A stretch of DNA of 43,420 bases from Candidatus Aerophobota bacterium. Its GTDB lineage: Bacteria; Aerophobota; Aerophobia; Aerophobales; B3-G15. The stretch is taken from assembly GCA_030615365.1 (NCBI GenBank), contig JAUWZM010000015.1, positions 1 through 43,420 of the forward strand, written 5' to 3'. The notes under the pieces were generated by a model, which was not told where the DNA came from, did no database searches, and worked only from the letters and a program-made list of their open reading frames with translations. Both the position numbers and the translations under genes were made by a program. Of the stretch, positions 7,482-14,531 are shown piece after piece (the stretch's first letter is position 1; every line of letters begins with the position of its first letter).

Positions 7482-9443
7482 GTGATACGAAAATTAATGG
7501 TGGTGTTATTAAGCGTGGCAATATGTCTGTTGGTAGCAGCTCCACTGTTAGCCGAGACAAACTGGGGTTGGTCTACTCCTCAAGAGTATGAGGAAGCGAC
7601 AGGAAACAAGATAGAGAAGTTCAATGAAGCTCCTATACTAAGATTAAAAGTAGCTGCCGGTGAGCTTCCCCCAATAGAGCAAAGGCTTCCTGAGGAGCCT
7701 TTAGTGGATAAACCATTCGAAGAGGTTGGAACATATGGTGGGGCGATTCGCTTCGGTCAGGCATCTCCCTGGCTTTGGTGCCCAGCTTCGCTTTATACAA
7801 CAATGGAGTACATGCTCTTGCTGGATCGAAAAGCTGAAAAAGTAATTCCAAATATTGCCAAAGGCTGGGAATTCTCAGATGATGGAAAAACCTTCACCTT
7901 GTACTTAAGAAAAGGGATGAAATGGTCAGATGGTGCGCCTTTTACAGTAGATGATATTCTTTTCTACTGGGAAAGCGTTATCTTAAATGATGAAATCACA
8001 CCCGTTAAACCTATGCAATTTATGCCCGGTGGCGAGTTAATGACCCTGGAAAAAGTAGATGATTACACAGTTCGCTTTTCCTTCAGCAAGCCTTTTTGGG
8101 CTATAATTTGGTATTTAGCTGGCACCTCGTTTCATGGAGCTCAAAACTATATCTTTCTGCCTAGACATGCTTTTGAAAGGTATCACCTAGATTACAACCC
8201 TGAGGCGGATGAGCTGGCACAAGAAGCCGGTTACGACTACTGGTGGCAGTTTTTTAATTCCAAAAGAGATTTTGTGTTAGGCAGACAACTGAGCTATGAG
8301 GGTATCCCTACACTTGGTCCCTGGCTTACGGAACAAATACTACCCGAAGGAGTGGTGTATCAACGAAATCCCTATTACTTTAAAATAGATACTGCCGGTA
8401 ATCAACTTCCCTATATTGATACAGTGAAAGGTATTGTATTTGGCACTGAGGAAACGAAAGCTTTAAAAACAGTATCCGGAGATTATGATTATATAGAATG
8501 GTTTACAAACCCAAAAGATTACCCTGTGTTTATGGAAGGCGCAGAAAAGGGGGACTACTATGTGTGGTTGACCCCTGGTCTCAAGGGTGCATCTCCTAAT
8601 TACGTAATCAATCAGAATTACAATGAGGATCCGGTTATAGGTGAAATTATGAGAGACGTAAGATTTCGCCGAGCCTTATCTTTAGCCATTAATCGTGAGG
8701 AGTTCAATGATCTTTTTGCGTATGGAAAAGGCGTACCCCGCCAATGTACAGTTCCCCCAAATAATAGTTATTATGAGGAAAAATGGGCGAGGGCTTATGC
8801 TGAATATGACCCCGAGAGAGCTAATGAAATCTTAGATGAGATGGGATTGAAGTGGGATAAAGATCATGAATGGCGTTTAAGGCCTGATGGTGAAACTATC
8901 AATCTGGTAATATTCCATCTTGTAGAGGAATCACCGGCTGGATGGAGTGAGCTAATCAAAGAGTATTGGGGGGAAATTGGAGTTCAGGGTTTTGTCAAAC
9001 CAGTAGATCGTAATTATTTGATGACTTCCTGGGCTGCTGGTACACAAATGGTTACCCCCTGGGCCTTCAATAGTGCTGCAGAAGCAGCCTTTGCCATTGG
9101 CCTCTCAACCGAAAGCATTTATGGACGGCTATGGGGCGTACAGTGGCGAGCTTGGTGGACTACAAAGGGAGAGAGCGGTGAAGAGCCACCAGAAGACATA
9201 AAAAGAATGTGGTTCTTGTACGAGGAAGTCGCATTTCTTCCAGTAGAGGAAAGAAACCAGGCACTGAAAGAAGTTCTCGATATCTACGGTGATAATCTTT
9301 TTGAGATTGGTATTATAGGCATGGTCCCAACACCTGTTATAACGAACGTCAACTTGAAAAATATCGATACCGATGCTTACGCTGTTAGTCCTGCTATAGG
9401 AATTGGCACACTCAATCGCTTGTACCAGGCTTTCTGGAAATAG
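7482..9443 (+). CDS. ABC transporter family-5 solute-binding protein (SBP1)
   Basis: A secreted or periplasmic ligand-binding protein of the oligopeptide/oligosaccharide type (SBP_bac_5). It has 653 residues, longer than the usual 520-600. The signal peptide is residues 1-24 (hydrophobic core, LLA before ETNWGW). The core domain starts near 85, with typical PNIAKGWEFSDDGKTFTLYLRKGMKWSDG and DVRFRRALSLAINREEF stretches. GTG start with SD AAGGAGG. It is a close paralogue of the 16171-18135 protein, nearly collinear over its whole length. No permease or ATPase is adjacent. Relatives in Thermotogales bind beta-glycans rather than peptides, so a sugar ligand is possible given the GH116 gene upstream. 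Confidence 0.9.
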   Translation: MIRKLMVVLLSVAICLLVAAPLLAETNWGWSTPQEYEEATGNKIEKFNEAPILRLKVAAGELPPIEQRLPEEPLVDKPFEEVGTYGGAIRFGQASPWLWCPASLYTTMEYMLLLDRKAEKVIPNIAKGWEFSDDGKTFTLYLRKGMKWSDGAPFTVDDILFYWESVILNDEITPVKPMQFMPGGELMTLEKVDDYTVRFSFSKPFWAIIWYLAGTSFHGAQNYIFLPRHAFERYHLDYNPEADELAQEAGYDYWWQFFNSKRDFVLGRQLSYEGIPTLGPWLTEQILPEGVVYQRNPYYFKIDTAGNQLPYIDTVKGIVFGTEETKALKTVSGDYDYIEWFTNPKDYPVFMEGAEKGDYYVWLTPGLKGASPNYVINQNYNEDPVIGEIMRDVRFRRALSLAINREEFNDLFAYGKGVPRQCTVPPNNSYYEEKWARAYAEYDPERANEILDEMGLKWDKDHEWRLRPDGETINLVIFHLVEESPAGWSELIKEYWGEIGVQGFVKPVDRNYLMTSWAAGTQMVTPWAFNSAAEAAFAIGLSTESIYGRLWGVQWRAWWTTKGESGEEPPEDIKRMWFLYEEVAFLPVEERNQALKEVLDIYGDNLFEIGIIGMVPTPVITNVNLKNIDTDAYAVSPAIGIGTLNRLYQAFWK

Positions 9444-9459
9444 TAGTAGAGAAGTTCCA

Positions 9460-9502
9460 CAAGGACTTCTGCCCTCAAAAGGGCAGAAGTCCTTGTTTAT
9501 TT
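9460..9502 (+). terminator. Strong intrinsic terminator of SBP1
   Basis: A perfect 16-bp stem, CAAGGACTTCTGCCCT (9460-9475) with AGGGCAGAAGTCCTTG (9480-9495), a CAAA loop and a TTTATTT tail. Confidence 0.93.
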
Positions 9503-9611
9503 AAAAGAAAGATAAACTTTACTCGCTCTTAATCTGGCCTGATATGAAGATTAGGATTCTCTCCCCCCTACCCTTCTGCAAGCTTTTTTGACTTTGTATA
9601 CGTGTAACGAT
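9503..9611. other. Convergent intergenic spacer
   Basis: About 110 nt between the SBP1 terminator and the end of asd. It contains a near copy of the CTCCCC-TACCCT motif at about 9561-9574. No gene or clear minus-strand terminator was seen. Confidence 0.5.
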
Positions 9612-10628
9612 TTAAATTAGCCCTTCCTGAATGAGGAGCTCAGCAATTTGAATTGTATTCAAAGCAGCTCCTTTGCGCAAGTTGTCAGCTACTATCCAGA
9701 GATTAAGGCCATTTGGTATGGATTCATCTTCTCTTATTCTTCCCACAAAAACCTCATCCCTTCCCGCTGCCTCTATCGGAAGAGGGTAAGAATTTTTTTG
9801 AGGCTCATCTTTTACAATTACACCCGGAGAGGAAGCTAAGATTTCTCTCACCTTTTCCACATTTATTTTTTCTTCAGTTTCCAGAGTTACCACTTCGGAG
9901 TGGGAAATAAATACCGGAACTCTAACGCAGGTTGCCGTTATAGCAATGTCTGGGTCCTCCATAATTTTTCTGGTTTCATTCACCATCTTCATTTCTTCAT
10001 CAGTATATCCACTGGGAAGAAAATTTCCTATATGAGGAAGCAGGCTAAAGGCAATTTGGTGAGGATAAACTTTCCTTATGATTGAGCTATCGGTTACATA
10101 ACTCTCACTTTGCTTTTTTAGCTCAAAGATTGCCTCTCTTCCAGTTCCTGAAACTGCCTGAAAAGTTGAGATAATCATTCTTTTGATTTTAGCCCTGCGG
10201 TGAATAGGACTAATGGCTACTACCAGTTGAATTGTTGAGCAGTTAGGATTAGCAATTATTCCTTGATGATTTTTCAACGCCCAGGGATTGACCTCAGGCA
10301 CTATTAAAGGAACATCCTTTTCCATCCTGAAGCCATTTGAGTTGTCAACTACCACTGCTCCTGCCTTTACCATTTTGGGAGAGAACTCTCGTGAAATAGA
10401 AGCTCCCGCAGAAAATAGGGCTATTTCTATTCCTTTAAGGGAAGCTGAAGATAATTTTTCTACTTTTAGTTTCTCTTTCTTAAATTCCAGCCTTTTCCCC
10501 TCGGATCTTTCCGAGGCTAAAACCCTTAAGTTTCTCAAGGGGAAGTTTCGTTGCTGCAAAATCTTCAGCATCTCTTCCCCAACTGCTCCTGTAGCTCCAA
10601 CAACAGCAACATTATAACCGCTACTCAA
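9612..10628 (-). CDS. asd: Aspartate-semialdehyde dehydrogenase
   Basis: Reduces aspartyl phosphate to aspartate semialdehyde with NADPH, the branch point to lysine, threonine and methionine. The 338 residues match the family. The nucleotide loop GATGAVG is at 11-17, the active-site Cys is C130 (NPNCST), the conserved Gln is in FQAVSG, and the active-site His is H243 (SHSE). The start is TTG with GGGAG 9 nt upstream. It lies downstream of the split lysC, 269 nt away, with a cloverleaf repeat in the spacer. The last 20 nt are duplicated at 7331. Confidence 0.96.
   Translation of the reverse strand: MSSGYNVAVVGATGAVGEEMLKILQQRNFPLRNLRVLASERSEGKRLEFKKEKLKVEKLSSASLKGIEIALFSAGASISREFSPKMVKAGAVVVDNSNGFRMEKDVPLIVPEVNPWALKNHQGIIANPNCSTIQLVVAISPIHRRAKIKRMIISTFQAVSGTGREAIFELKKQSESYVTDSSIIRKVYPHQIAFSLLPHIGNFLPSGYTDEEMKMVNETRKIMEDPDIAITATCVRVPVFISHSEVVTLETEEKINVEKVREILASSPGVIVKDEPQKNSYPLPIEAAGRDEVFVGRIREDESIPNGLNLWIVADNLRKGAALNTIQIAELLIQEGLI
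9613..9632. repeat. 20-bp direct repeat, right copy (asd 3' end)
   Basis: Identical to 7331-7350. This copy is the coding end of asd (LIQEGLI plus stop on the minus strand), so it is probably the original. Confidence 0.75.
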
Positions 10629-10690
10629 ATTTTTACTCCCTGGTCTTAATAGTTTAGTTTTTCTAAAACTTTCCTTATTTCTCTGTCAAT

Positions 10691-10746
10691 TGTAGCTGCC
10701 CAATTCATTGGGCGAATTTAATTCGCCGATAAATCGGCAAGCTACA
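10691..10746 (-). repeat. Cloverleaf-forming 56-bp repeat, copy 1
   Basis: The ends TGTAGCT and AGCTACA form a 7-bp outer stem. Inside are three consecutive palindromes: CCCAATTCATTGGG, GCGAATTTAATTCGC and GCCGATAAATCGGC. Together they can fold as a four-way cloverleaf in RNA or cruciform DNA. Copy 2 is at 24855-24910. Homology extends into the flank (10653-10690 versus 24791-24827). It lies in the 5' leader of asd on the minus strand. Confidence 0.85.
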
Positions 10747-10827
10747 GCAATGGCAAATGAAGAATCTCATTTTTTTAGTAACACTTACCTATTACCCTTA
10801 GTCTTAATATTCACTCACAAAATATCA

Positions 10828-10851
10828 GGAATGATTTTTGTAATCATTACC
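10828..10851 (-). terminator. Possible terminator of the lysC transcript
   Basis: GGAATGATT (10828-10836) pairs with AATCATTACC (10842-10851) with one bulged base. On the minus strand a short T-rich stretch follows. It is AT-rich and only weakly terminator-like. Confidence 0.3.
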
Positions 10852-10856
10852 TAAAT

Positions 10857-10906
10857 AAAAATTAATGCTATTTGTGTTTATCTGTATAAATCAGTGGCTA
10901 AATAGC
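10857..10906 (-). repeat. Degenerate 50-bp intergenic repeat
   Basis: AAAATTAATGCTATTTGTG and the following TTTATCTGTATAAATCAGTGGCTAAA align over about 50 nt with 38636-38685. Both copies abut the 3' end of a minus-strand gene (the ACT-domain ORF here, folC there). Confidence 0.6.
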
Positions 10907-11410
10907 TGAATCTAATTCAAATTCTCGATGAATAAGTTTTACTGCTCTTGCCCCCTCCTCTTTCTTTATTGCACAGGAGATCTTTATTTCGGAGGTACTT
11001 ATCAAATCTATATTTATTCCAGCTTTTCCTAAACAGGTAAACATCCTGGCAGCTACTCCGGGATGGGATCGCATTCCTGCTCCTACTACAGATACCTTAG
11101 CCATATCCGGATCATAGATTACGACTTCAGCTTTTAAATATGGCTTTATCCTGGCCATAATTCTCTTTACCTCTTCCAGGTCACTTTTATCTACAGTAAA
11201 ACTAATGTCATTCTTACCCTCTTTTCCACCACTTTGAATAATCATATCTACATTGATGTTTGCCTGGGCAAGTTCAGTAAAGAGAAGACCTGCTATTCCC
11301 GGTTCATCAGAAACTCTCTTCGCTGTTATTTTTGCTTCATTTTCGTTAAGAGCTATCCCGGTAACTATAAATTGTTCCATTGATTCCTCTGATGATTCAG
11401 TTAATTCCAT
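10898..11410 (-). CDS. Aspartokinase regulatory (ACT-domain) subunit
   Basis: 170 residues made only of the two ACT domains of aspartokinase: VTGIALNENEAKITAKRV (about 15-32) opens ACT1, and AKVSVVGAGMRSHPGVA (about 104-120) opens ACT2. These domains bind the feedback amino acid (lysine and/or threonine). The ORF is in the same frame as the kinase ORF upstream, separated by a TAA and five codons. SD AAGGAG overlaps that stop, but 11 nt before the ATG. A second in-frame ATG at 11380 (MEQFIVTG) has GAGGA at ideal spacing and may be the true start. In Bacillus and Corynebacterium lysC, an internal start at about this point yields a separate beta subunit. Confidence 0.85.
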   Translation of the reverse strand: MELTESSEESMEQFIVTGIALNENEAKITAKRVSDEPGIAGLLFTELAQANINVDMIIQSGGKEGKNDISFTVDKSDLEEVKRIMARIKPYLKAEVVIYDPDMAKVSVVGAGMRSHPGVAARMFTCLGKAGINIDLISTSEIKISCAIKKEEGARAVKLIHREFELDSAI

Positions 11411-11425
11411 TATAGTATTTACTCC

Positions 11426-12154
11426 TTAACTGGTAATTAATGTCCCTTGATTTTCATTAAAACTGGAGCGAATATGTAAAGGGACCAGATATTTCTTGGC
11501 CATTTCCACGGCACGCAGGTTCAAAACTTTAGCTCCTAAACTCGCCAGCTCTAACATTTCATCGTAGGATATTTTAGACAGCTTTCTCACATTATGCACT
11601 ATTTTGGGATCAGCGGTGAATACCCCCTCTACATCGCTGTAAATCTCACAAATATCTGCTTTTAAAGCGGCAGCTAAGGCTACAGCAGTAGTATCGGAAC
11701 CACCTCTTCCCAGAGTAGTTATAGCATTTTTGGAGGTTATGCCTTGAAAGCCAGCCACCACTACAATTTTATCTTTTTTAATTTCCTTTATTATCTTTTG
11801 AGGATTTATTCTTTGAATGCGTGCTTTAGTATGACTCTCGTCAGTAATTATTCCTCCCTGGTAAGCAGTGAAAGAAGCGGCCTTTTCTCCCAAAGCATAA
11901 AGAGATATAGTAAGCAGTGCGGTAGAGATAACCTCACCTGTGGATAGCAAAAGATCCATTTCTCTTTTTGGGGGATTCAAACTTATTTTATACATCAAAT
12001 CCAGAAGTTTATCTGTAGTATTCCCCATGGCCGATACCACCACTACCAGCTTATTGTTCTGCGATTTTGTTTTACTGATTCTCTTAGCTACTTGTTTAAT
12101 TTTCTCCGGGGAGGATAAAGAACTTCCCCCATACTTTTGAACAATTAAAGCCAT
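11426..12154 (-). CDS. lysC: Aspartokinase catalytic domain (stops before the ACT domains)
   Basis: Phosphorylates aspartate, the first step of the aspartate pathway. The kinase domain is complete: KYGGSS (7-12), [40 protein letters not shown], ending [16 protein letters not shown]. At 242 residues it is far shorter than the usual 400-410, because a TAA cuts it where the ACT domains should follow. The remainder continues in the same frame as the next ORF. It may be a genuine two-gene enzyme, a nonsense mutant rescued by reinitiation, or a sequence error. The ATG has GGGGAG upstream. No lysine riboswitch was seen in the 150-nt leader. Confidence 0.88.
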   Translation of the reverse strand: MALIVQKYGGSSLSSPEKIKQVAKRISKTKSQNNKLVVVVSAMGNTTDKLLDLMYKISLNPPKREMDLLLSTGEVISTALLTISLYALGEKAASFTAYQGGIITDESHTKARIQRINPQKIIKEIKKDKIVVVAGFQGITSKNAITTLGRGGSDTTAVALAAALKADICEIYSDVEGVFTADPKIVHNVRKLSKISYDEMLELASLGAKVLNLRAVEMAKKYLVPLHIRSSFNENQGTLITS

Positions 12155-12167
12155 ATAACTCCCCTGT

Positions 12168-12247
12168 TAAATGCGTATAGAAGTGTTGATGTGTAGATGC
12201 GTGAATGCGCTTTTATCCATTAACTCTTTTTCCTTTCCACGCATTAA
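12168..12247. repeat. Degenerate inverted repeat with AATGCGT ends
   Basis: AATGCGT at 12170-12176 is inverted as ACGCATT at 12239-12245, with GTAGATGCGT in between. The same pattern occurs at 34497-34566. It fills the spacer between the aspartokinase start and the end of the nicotinate phosphoribosyltransferase gene. Confidence 0.55.
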
Positions 12248-12304
12248 CTCATTTTTGCACCTACTAAATGTTTTTCAACCTTTAGACTTTCGCCCTCTTA
12301 ATGC

Positions 12305-13462
12305 TCATAGAGAAACTTTTTTCAGTTGATGTAACACATATTTTCTAATCTCTTCAGGCGAAGGAAGAGATTCGATTGACTTTCCTTTATCAATAGATAG
12401 CTTTAAAAGGGGGAAAGCGGTCCCTCCACAGTTGCAAAACGGAGTCGAACTGCGAAAGGGAAGTATCCAGGTAGAACCGCAAGAGCTACATTTCCATACT
12501 TGTTTTTTCCCTGAACGTTTGCCCTTTTTAGAAAAGGGTTTTCCCTCTATCTCTACAATATCTAAAGAGAAATCTATCACAGGAGCATTGCTTATCCAGG
12601 TGCCTACCCCAAAAGCATCAGCTATAGAGCTTAACCTACCAATTTCCTCCTCATTCATTCCCCCGGAAACAAATAACTTTATATTCCTGTAGCCCCTTAA
12701 ATCCAGCTCCCACCTTACCTCTTTTAGTATCTCTAAAAAATCTCCCCTTCGAGAAGAAGGGGTGTCCAATCTTATAGCAAAAAGATTTTTTCCTAATTTT
12801 TCAGCTACTCTGATGGACTCAAATTTTTCATCTCCGGTAGTATCAATTAACGCTACTCTCTTGGTCAGGGGTTCAATAACTTCATGGAAGAGGCAGGTTG
12901 CCTTTACAGTATCTCCTGATAGGAGAATTAAACTGTGAGGAATGGTCCCCACGGGTTCTTCTTTCAATAACTTAGCACTTGCACTCACAGATACTCCATC
13001 GCATCCTCCTATGTAAGAGGCTCTATCAATCATAAAACTAACTCCAGGGTGCATTCTACGGGCACCAAAATGATAAATGGGTTTTCCCTTAGATGCTTTT
13101 TTGGACCTTCCTGCTCGGGTAGCTACTCCTGATGCCTGGCATAACAGTCCTAAAAGAGCGGTCTCGTAAAGAGCGAAATCGCTGTAGTTCCCCTCTAAAA
13201 CCACTACCGGCTCAAGGGGATGGAAAAAAGTTCCTTCCTTCATCCACCATACCTTTATGGGAAGGTCTTTTAACAAATAGGCTACCTCATCTATACCCGC
13301 AAGAATAGCCCATTCACTACCATCAGGGAAGTTTCTCGCTCTTACCTCAGCTACCACCAAACGGTCTATCTCTTTTTTCTTTATGATCTGTACCGTTCTG
13401 CTAAAGTACACATCAGTAATTCTTCCCTCTTTAATATCTTTTGTATTAGACAGATGGAACAT
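12305..13462 (-). CDS. pncB: Nicotinate phosphoribosyltransferase, archaeal type
   Basis: Makes nicotinate mononucleotide from nicotinate and PRPP in NAD salvage. The 385 residues resemble the short Thermoplasma-type enzyme rather than E. coli PncB. Motifs: EVRARNFPDG (39-48), ARRMHPG (134-140), GTIPHSL with H176 (172-178), DTTGDEK (207-213), RLDTP (231-235), SGG (266-268), GTWISNAP (287-294). A C-terminal zinc-ribbon-like segment has CSSC (325-328) and CNC (343-345), as in the archaeal type. SD AAGGGAG precedes the ATG, and a near-consensus promoter with an operator-like palindrome lies upstream. Confidence 0.9.
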   Translation of the reverse strand: MFHLSNTKDIKEGRITDVYFSRTVQIIKKKEIDRLVVAEVRARNFPDGSEWAILAGIDEVAYLLKDLPIKVWWMKEGTFFHPLEPVVVLEGNYSDFALYETALLGLLCQASGVATRAGRSKKASKGKPIYHFGARRMHPGVSFMIDRASYIGGCDGVSVSASAKLLKEEPVGTIPHSLILLSGDTVKATCLFHEVIEPLTKRVALIDTTGDEKFESIRVAEKLGKNLFAIRLDTPSSRRGDFLEILKEVRWELDLRGYRNIKLFVSGGMNEEEIGRLSSIADAFGVGTWISNAPVIDFSLDIVEIEGKPFSKKGKRSGKKQVWKCSSCGSTWILPFRSSTPFCNCGGTAFPLLKLSIDKGKSIESLPSPEEIRKYVLHQLKKVSL

Positions 13463-13545
13463 AATTCTCCCTTTCAGTAATTTTTAGCAATTATTGAGCC
13501 ATCAAGATACCAGGATTATATAATGACATTCTTCATATCATTAGG

Positions 13546-13579
13546 GTTTAAAATTTATATCACTCCTTGGTGACTCAGT
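13546..13579 (-). repeat. Short intergenic repeat, variant copy
   Basis: On the minus strand CTGAGTCACCAAGG, then AGTGATATAAATTTTAAAC, matches 31351-31400 and 34434-34483 apart from an 8-nt deletion. It forms part of the nicotinate phosphoribosyltransferase leader. Confidence 0.55.
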
Positions 13580-13583
13580 GATC

Positions 13584-13598
13584 AAACTATTATAGTTT
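13584..13598. promoter_or_regulatory. Operator-like palindrome at the pncB start site
   Basis: AAACTAT, one T, ATAGTTT: a perfect 7-1-7 palindrome just downstream of the -10, covering the predicted transcription start. The repressor is unknown. Confidence 0.4.
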
Positions 13599-13605
13599 TG
13601 TAAAG

Positions 13606-13635
13606 ATTATAACACAATTTCTTATATGTTGTCAA
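13606..13635 (-). promoter_or_regulatory. Promoter of the nicotinate phosphoribosyltransferase gene
   Basis: On the minus strand TTGACA (13635-13630) and TATAAT (13611-13606) with an 18-nt spacer. The leader to the ATG is about 135 nt. Confidence 0.8.
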
Positions 13636-13755
13636 CTGGTAGCTCCAGTTTCAAGCTTGATATTTTTATTAGTGTAGTGCAGACCTTTGGTTTTGCTTAA
13701 TGGCAATTTTAAGAATCTGTGCTGTTATGTCAAGCTTGAAAACCTGATCCTGTAC

Positions 13756-13784
13756 TTGACGAAATTTTTAGGGTGTGATAAATT
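13756..13784 (+). promoter_or_regulatory. Promoter of the WxxGHW lipoprotein gene
   Basis: TTGACG (13756-13761) and TAAATT (13779-13784), spacer 17 nt. The leader of about 78 nt ends in SD AAGGAAGAG. Confidence 0.6.
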
Positions 13785-13868
13785 ACATGTAGTCTTTCAG
13801 ACAATCTGAACCTTTTTTTATCCCCTTGCGGGAGGGAATTAGTAGATAAAACAGTAAGGAAGAGAAAA

Positions 13869-14174
13869 ATGAGTAAGAAGTTGATAGTTCTACTGGTATT
13901 TGTTGCTTTAATTGGTTTGCTTGTTGCTGGGTGCACTGTTTATGAAGAAATTGTATTTGAGGTTCCACCTGATCCTCGTTACGAGGAGCGTTCCCAAAAG
14001 CCGGGATCCGTTTATATATGGATTTCCGGACATTGGGGTTGGAAATCCAAGCTTCATAAATATAAATGGATTTCCGGACATTGGGCTAAGAAACAGTCAG
14101 GCAAGCGCTGGGTTTCCGGGCACTGGAAAAAACATCGAGGAGGCTGGATATGGGTTCCCGGGCACTGGAAGTAA
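13869..14174 (+). CDS. Small lipoprotein with four WxxGHW repeats
   Basis: 101 residues with a lipoprotein signal peptide: hydrophobic 4-20 and lipobox VAGC with Cys22 as the lipidated residue. The mature part is short and basic and carries four copies of W-(I/V)-(S/P)-G-H-W at 51-56, 67-72, 81-86 and 95-100, spaced by lysine-rich linkers. Small secreted proteins with YxWxxGHW-type repeats are widespread but functionally uncharacterised; the pattern suggests cell-envelope or metal binding through Trp and His, which is inference. It has its own promoter and SD. Confidence 0.8.
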   Translation: MSKKLIVLLVFVALIGLLVAGCTVYEEIVFEVPPDPRYEERSQKPGSVYIWISGHWGWKSKLHKYKWISGHWAKKQSGKRWVSGHWKKHRGGWIWVPGHWK

Positions 14175-14354
14175 CCCACGTATCTGAGCTATAAGACTCA
14201 AAATTGCCCATAAATCTAAACTCTTATATAAACCATCAAATAAAATAAGTATTTTTAAGGCTCATTGAGTAGAATAGAAATAGATAACCTATTAAAAAAG
14301 AGAGAATAGGAAAAGCTAAGGAAAAAATTATTTCGCTAAAAGGAGAGTGAATTT

Positions 14355-14441
14355 ATGGAAGTAATGTATAACTCTCTCTTAAGAATTAGGATGGTTTTTT
14401 ATTCACCAAAAGTTGGAGTTAACAAAGAGAGCCCCTTTTAA
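14355..14441 (+). CDS. Possible 28-residue leader peptide before the ABC transporter
   Basis: ATG at 14355 has AAAAGGAGAG about 8 nt upstream and reads 28 codons to TAA at 14439-14441. The stop lies inside the first bases of the terminator stem at 14440. Ten of the 28 residues are hydrophobic and there is no run of one amino acid. The SD can pair with ACTCTCTC in the ORF (about 14371-14378). This geometry suggests translation-coupled attenuation, but it is unproven. Confidence 0.35.
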   Translation: MEVMYNSLLRIRMVFYSPKVGVNKESPF

Positions 14442-14487
14442 GGGCAGATAACATAGGGAAGTGTTATCTGCCCTTTTTATTTGTTTT
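14440..14487 (+). terminator. Intrinsic terminator or attenuator upstream of the ABC-2 transporter
   Basis: AAGGGCAGATAACA (14440-14453) pairs perfectly with TGTTATCTGCCCTT (14462-14475), followed by TTTATTTGTTTTT. A competing small hairpin (GCCC at 14431-14434 with GGGC at 14442-14445) would take the 5' arm. Confidence 0.88.
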
Positions 14488-14531
14488 TGTCTAAAAGAGG
14501 AAAGAGTTAGGATGGAAAGAAAAGGTAAGTT

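Noticed and set aside
10898..12154. Stop-codon reassignment as an explanation for the split lysC
   Set aside because: All other genes use TAA, TAG and TGA as normal ends, so a general code change is ruled out.
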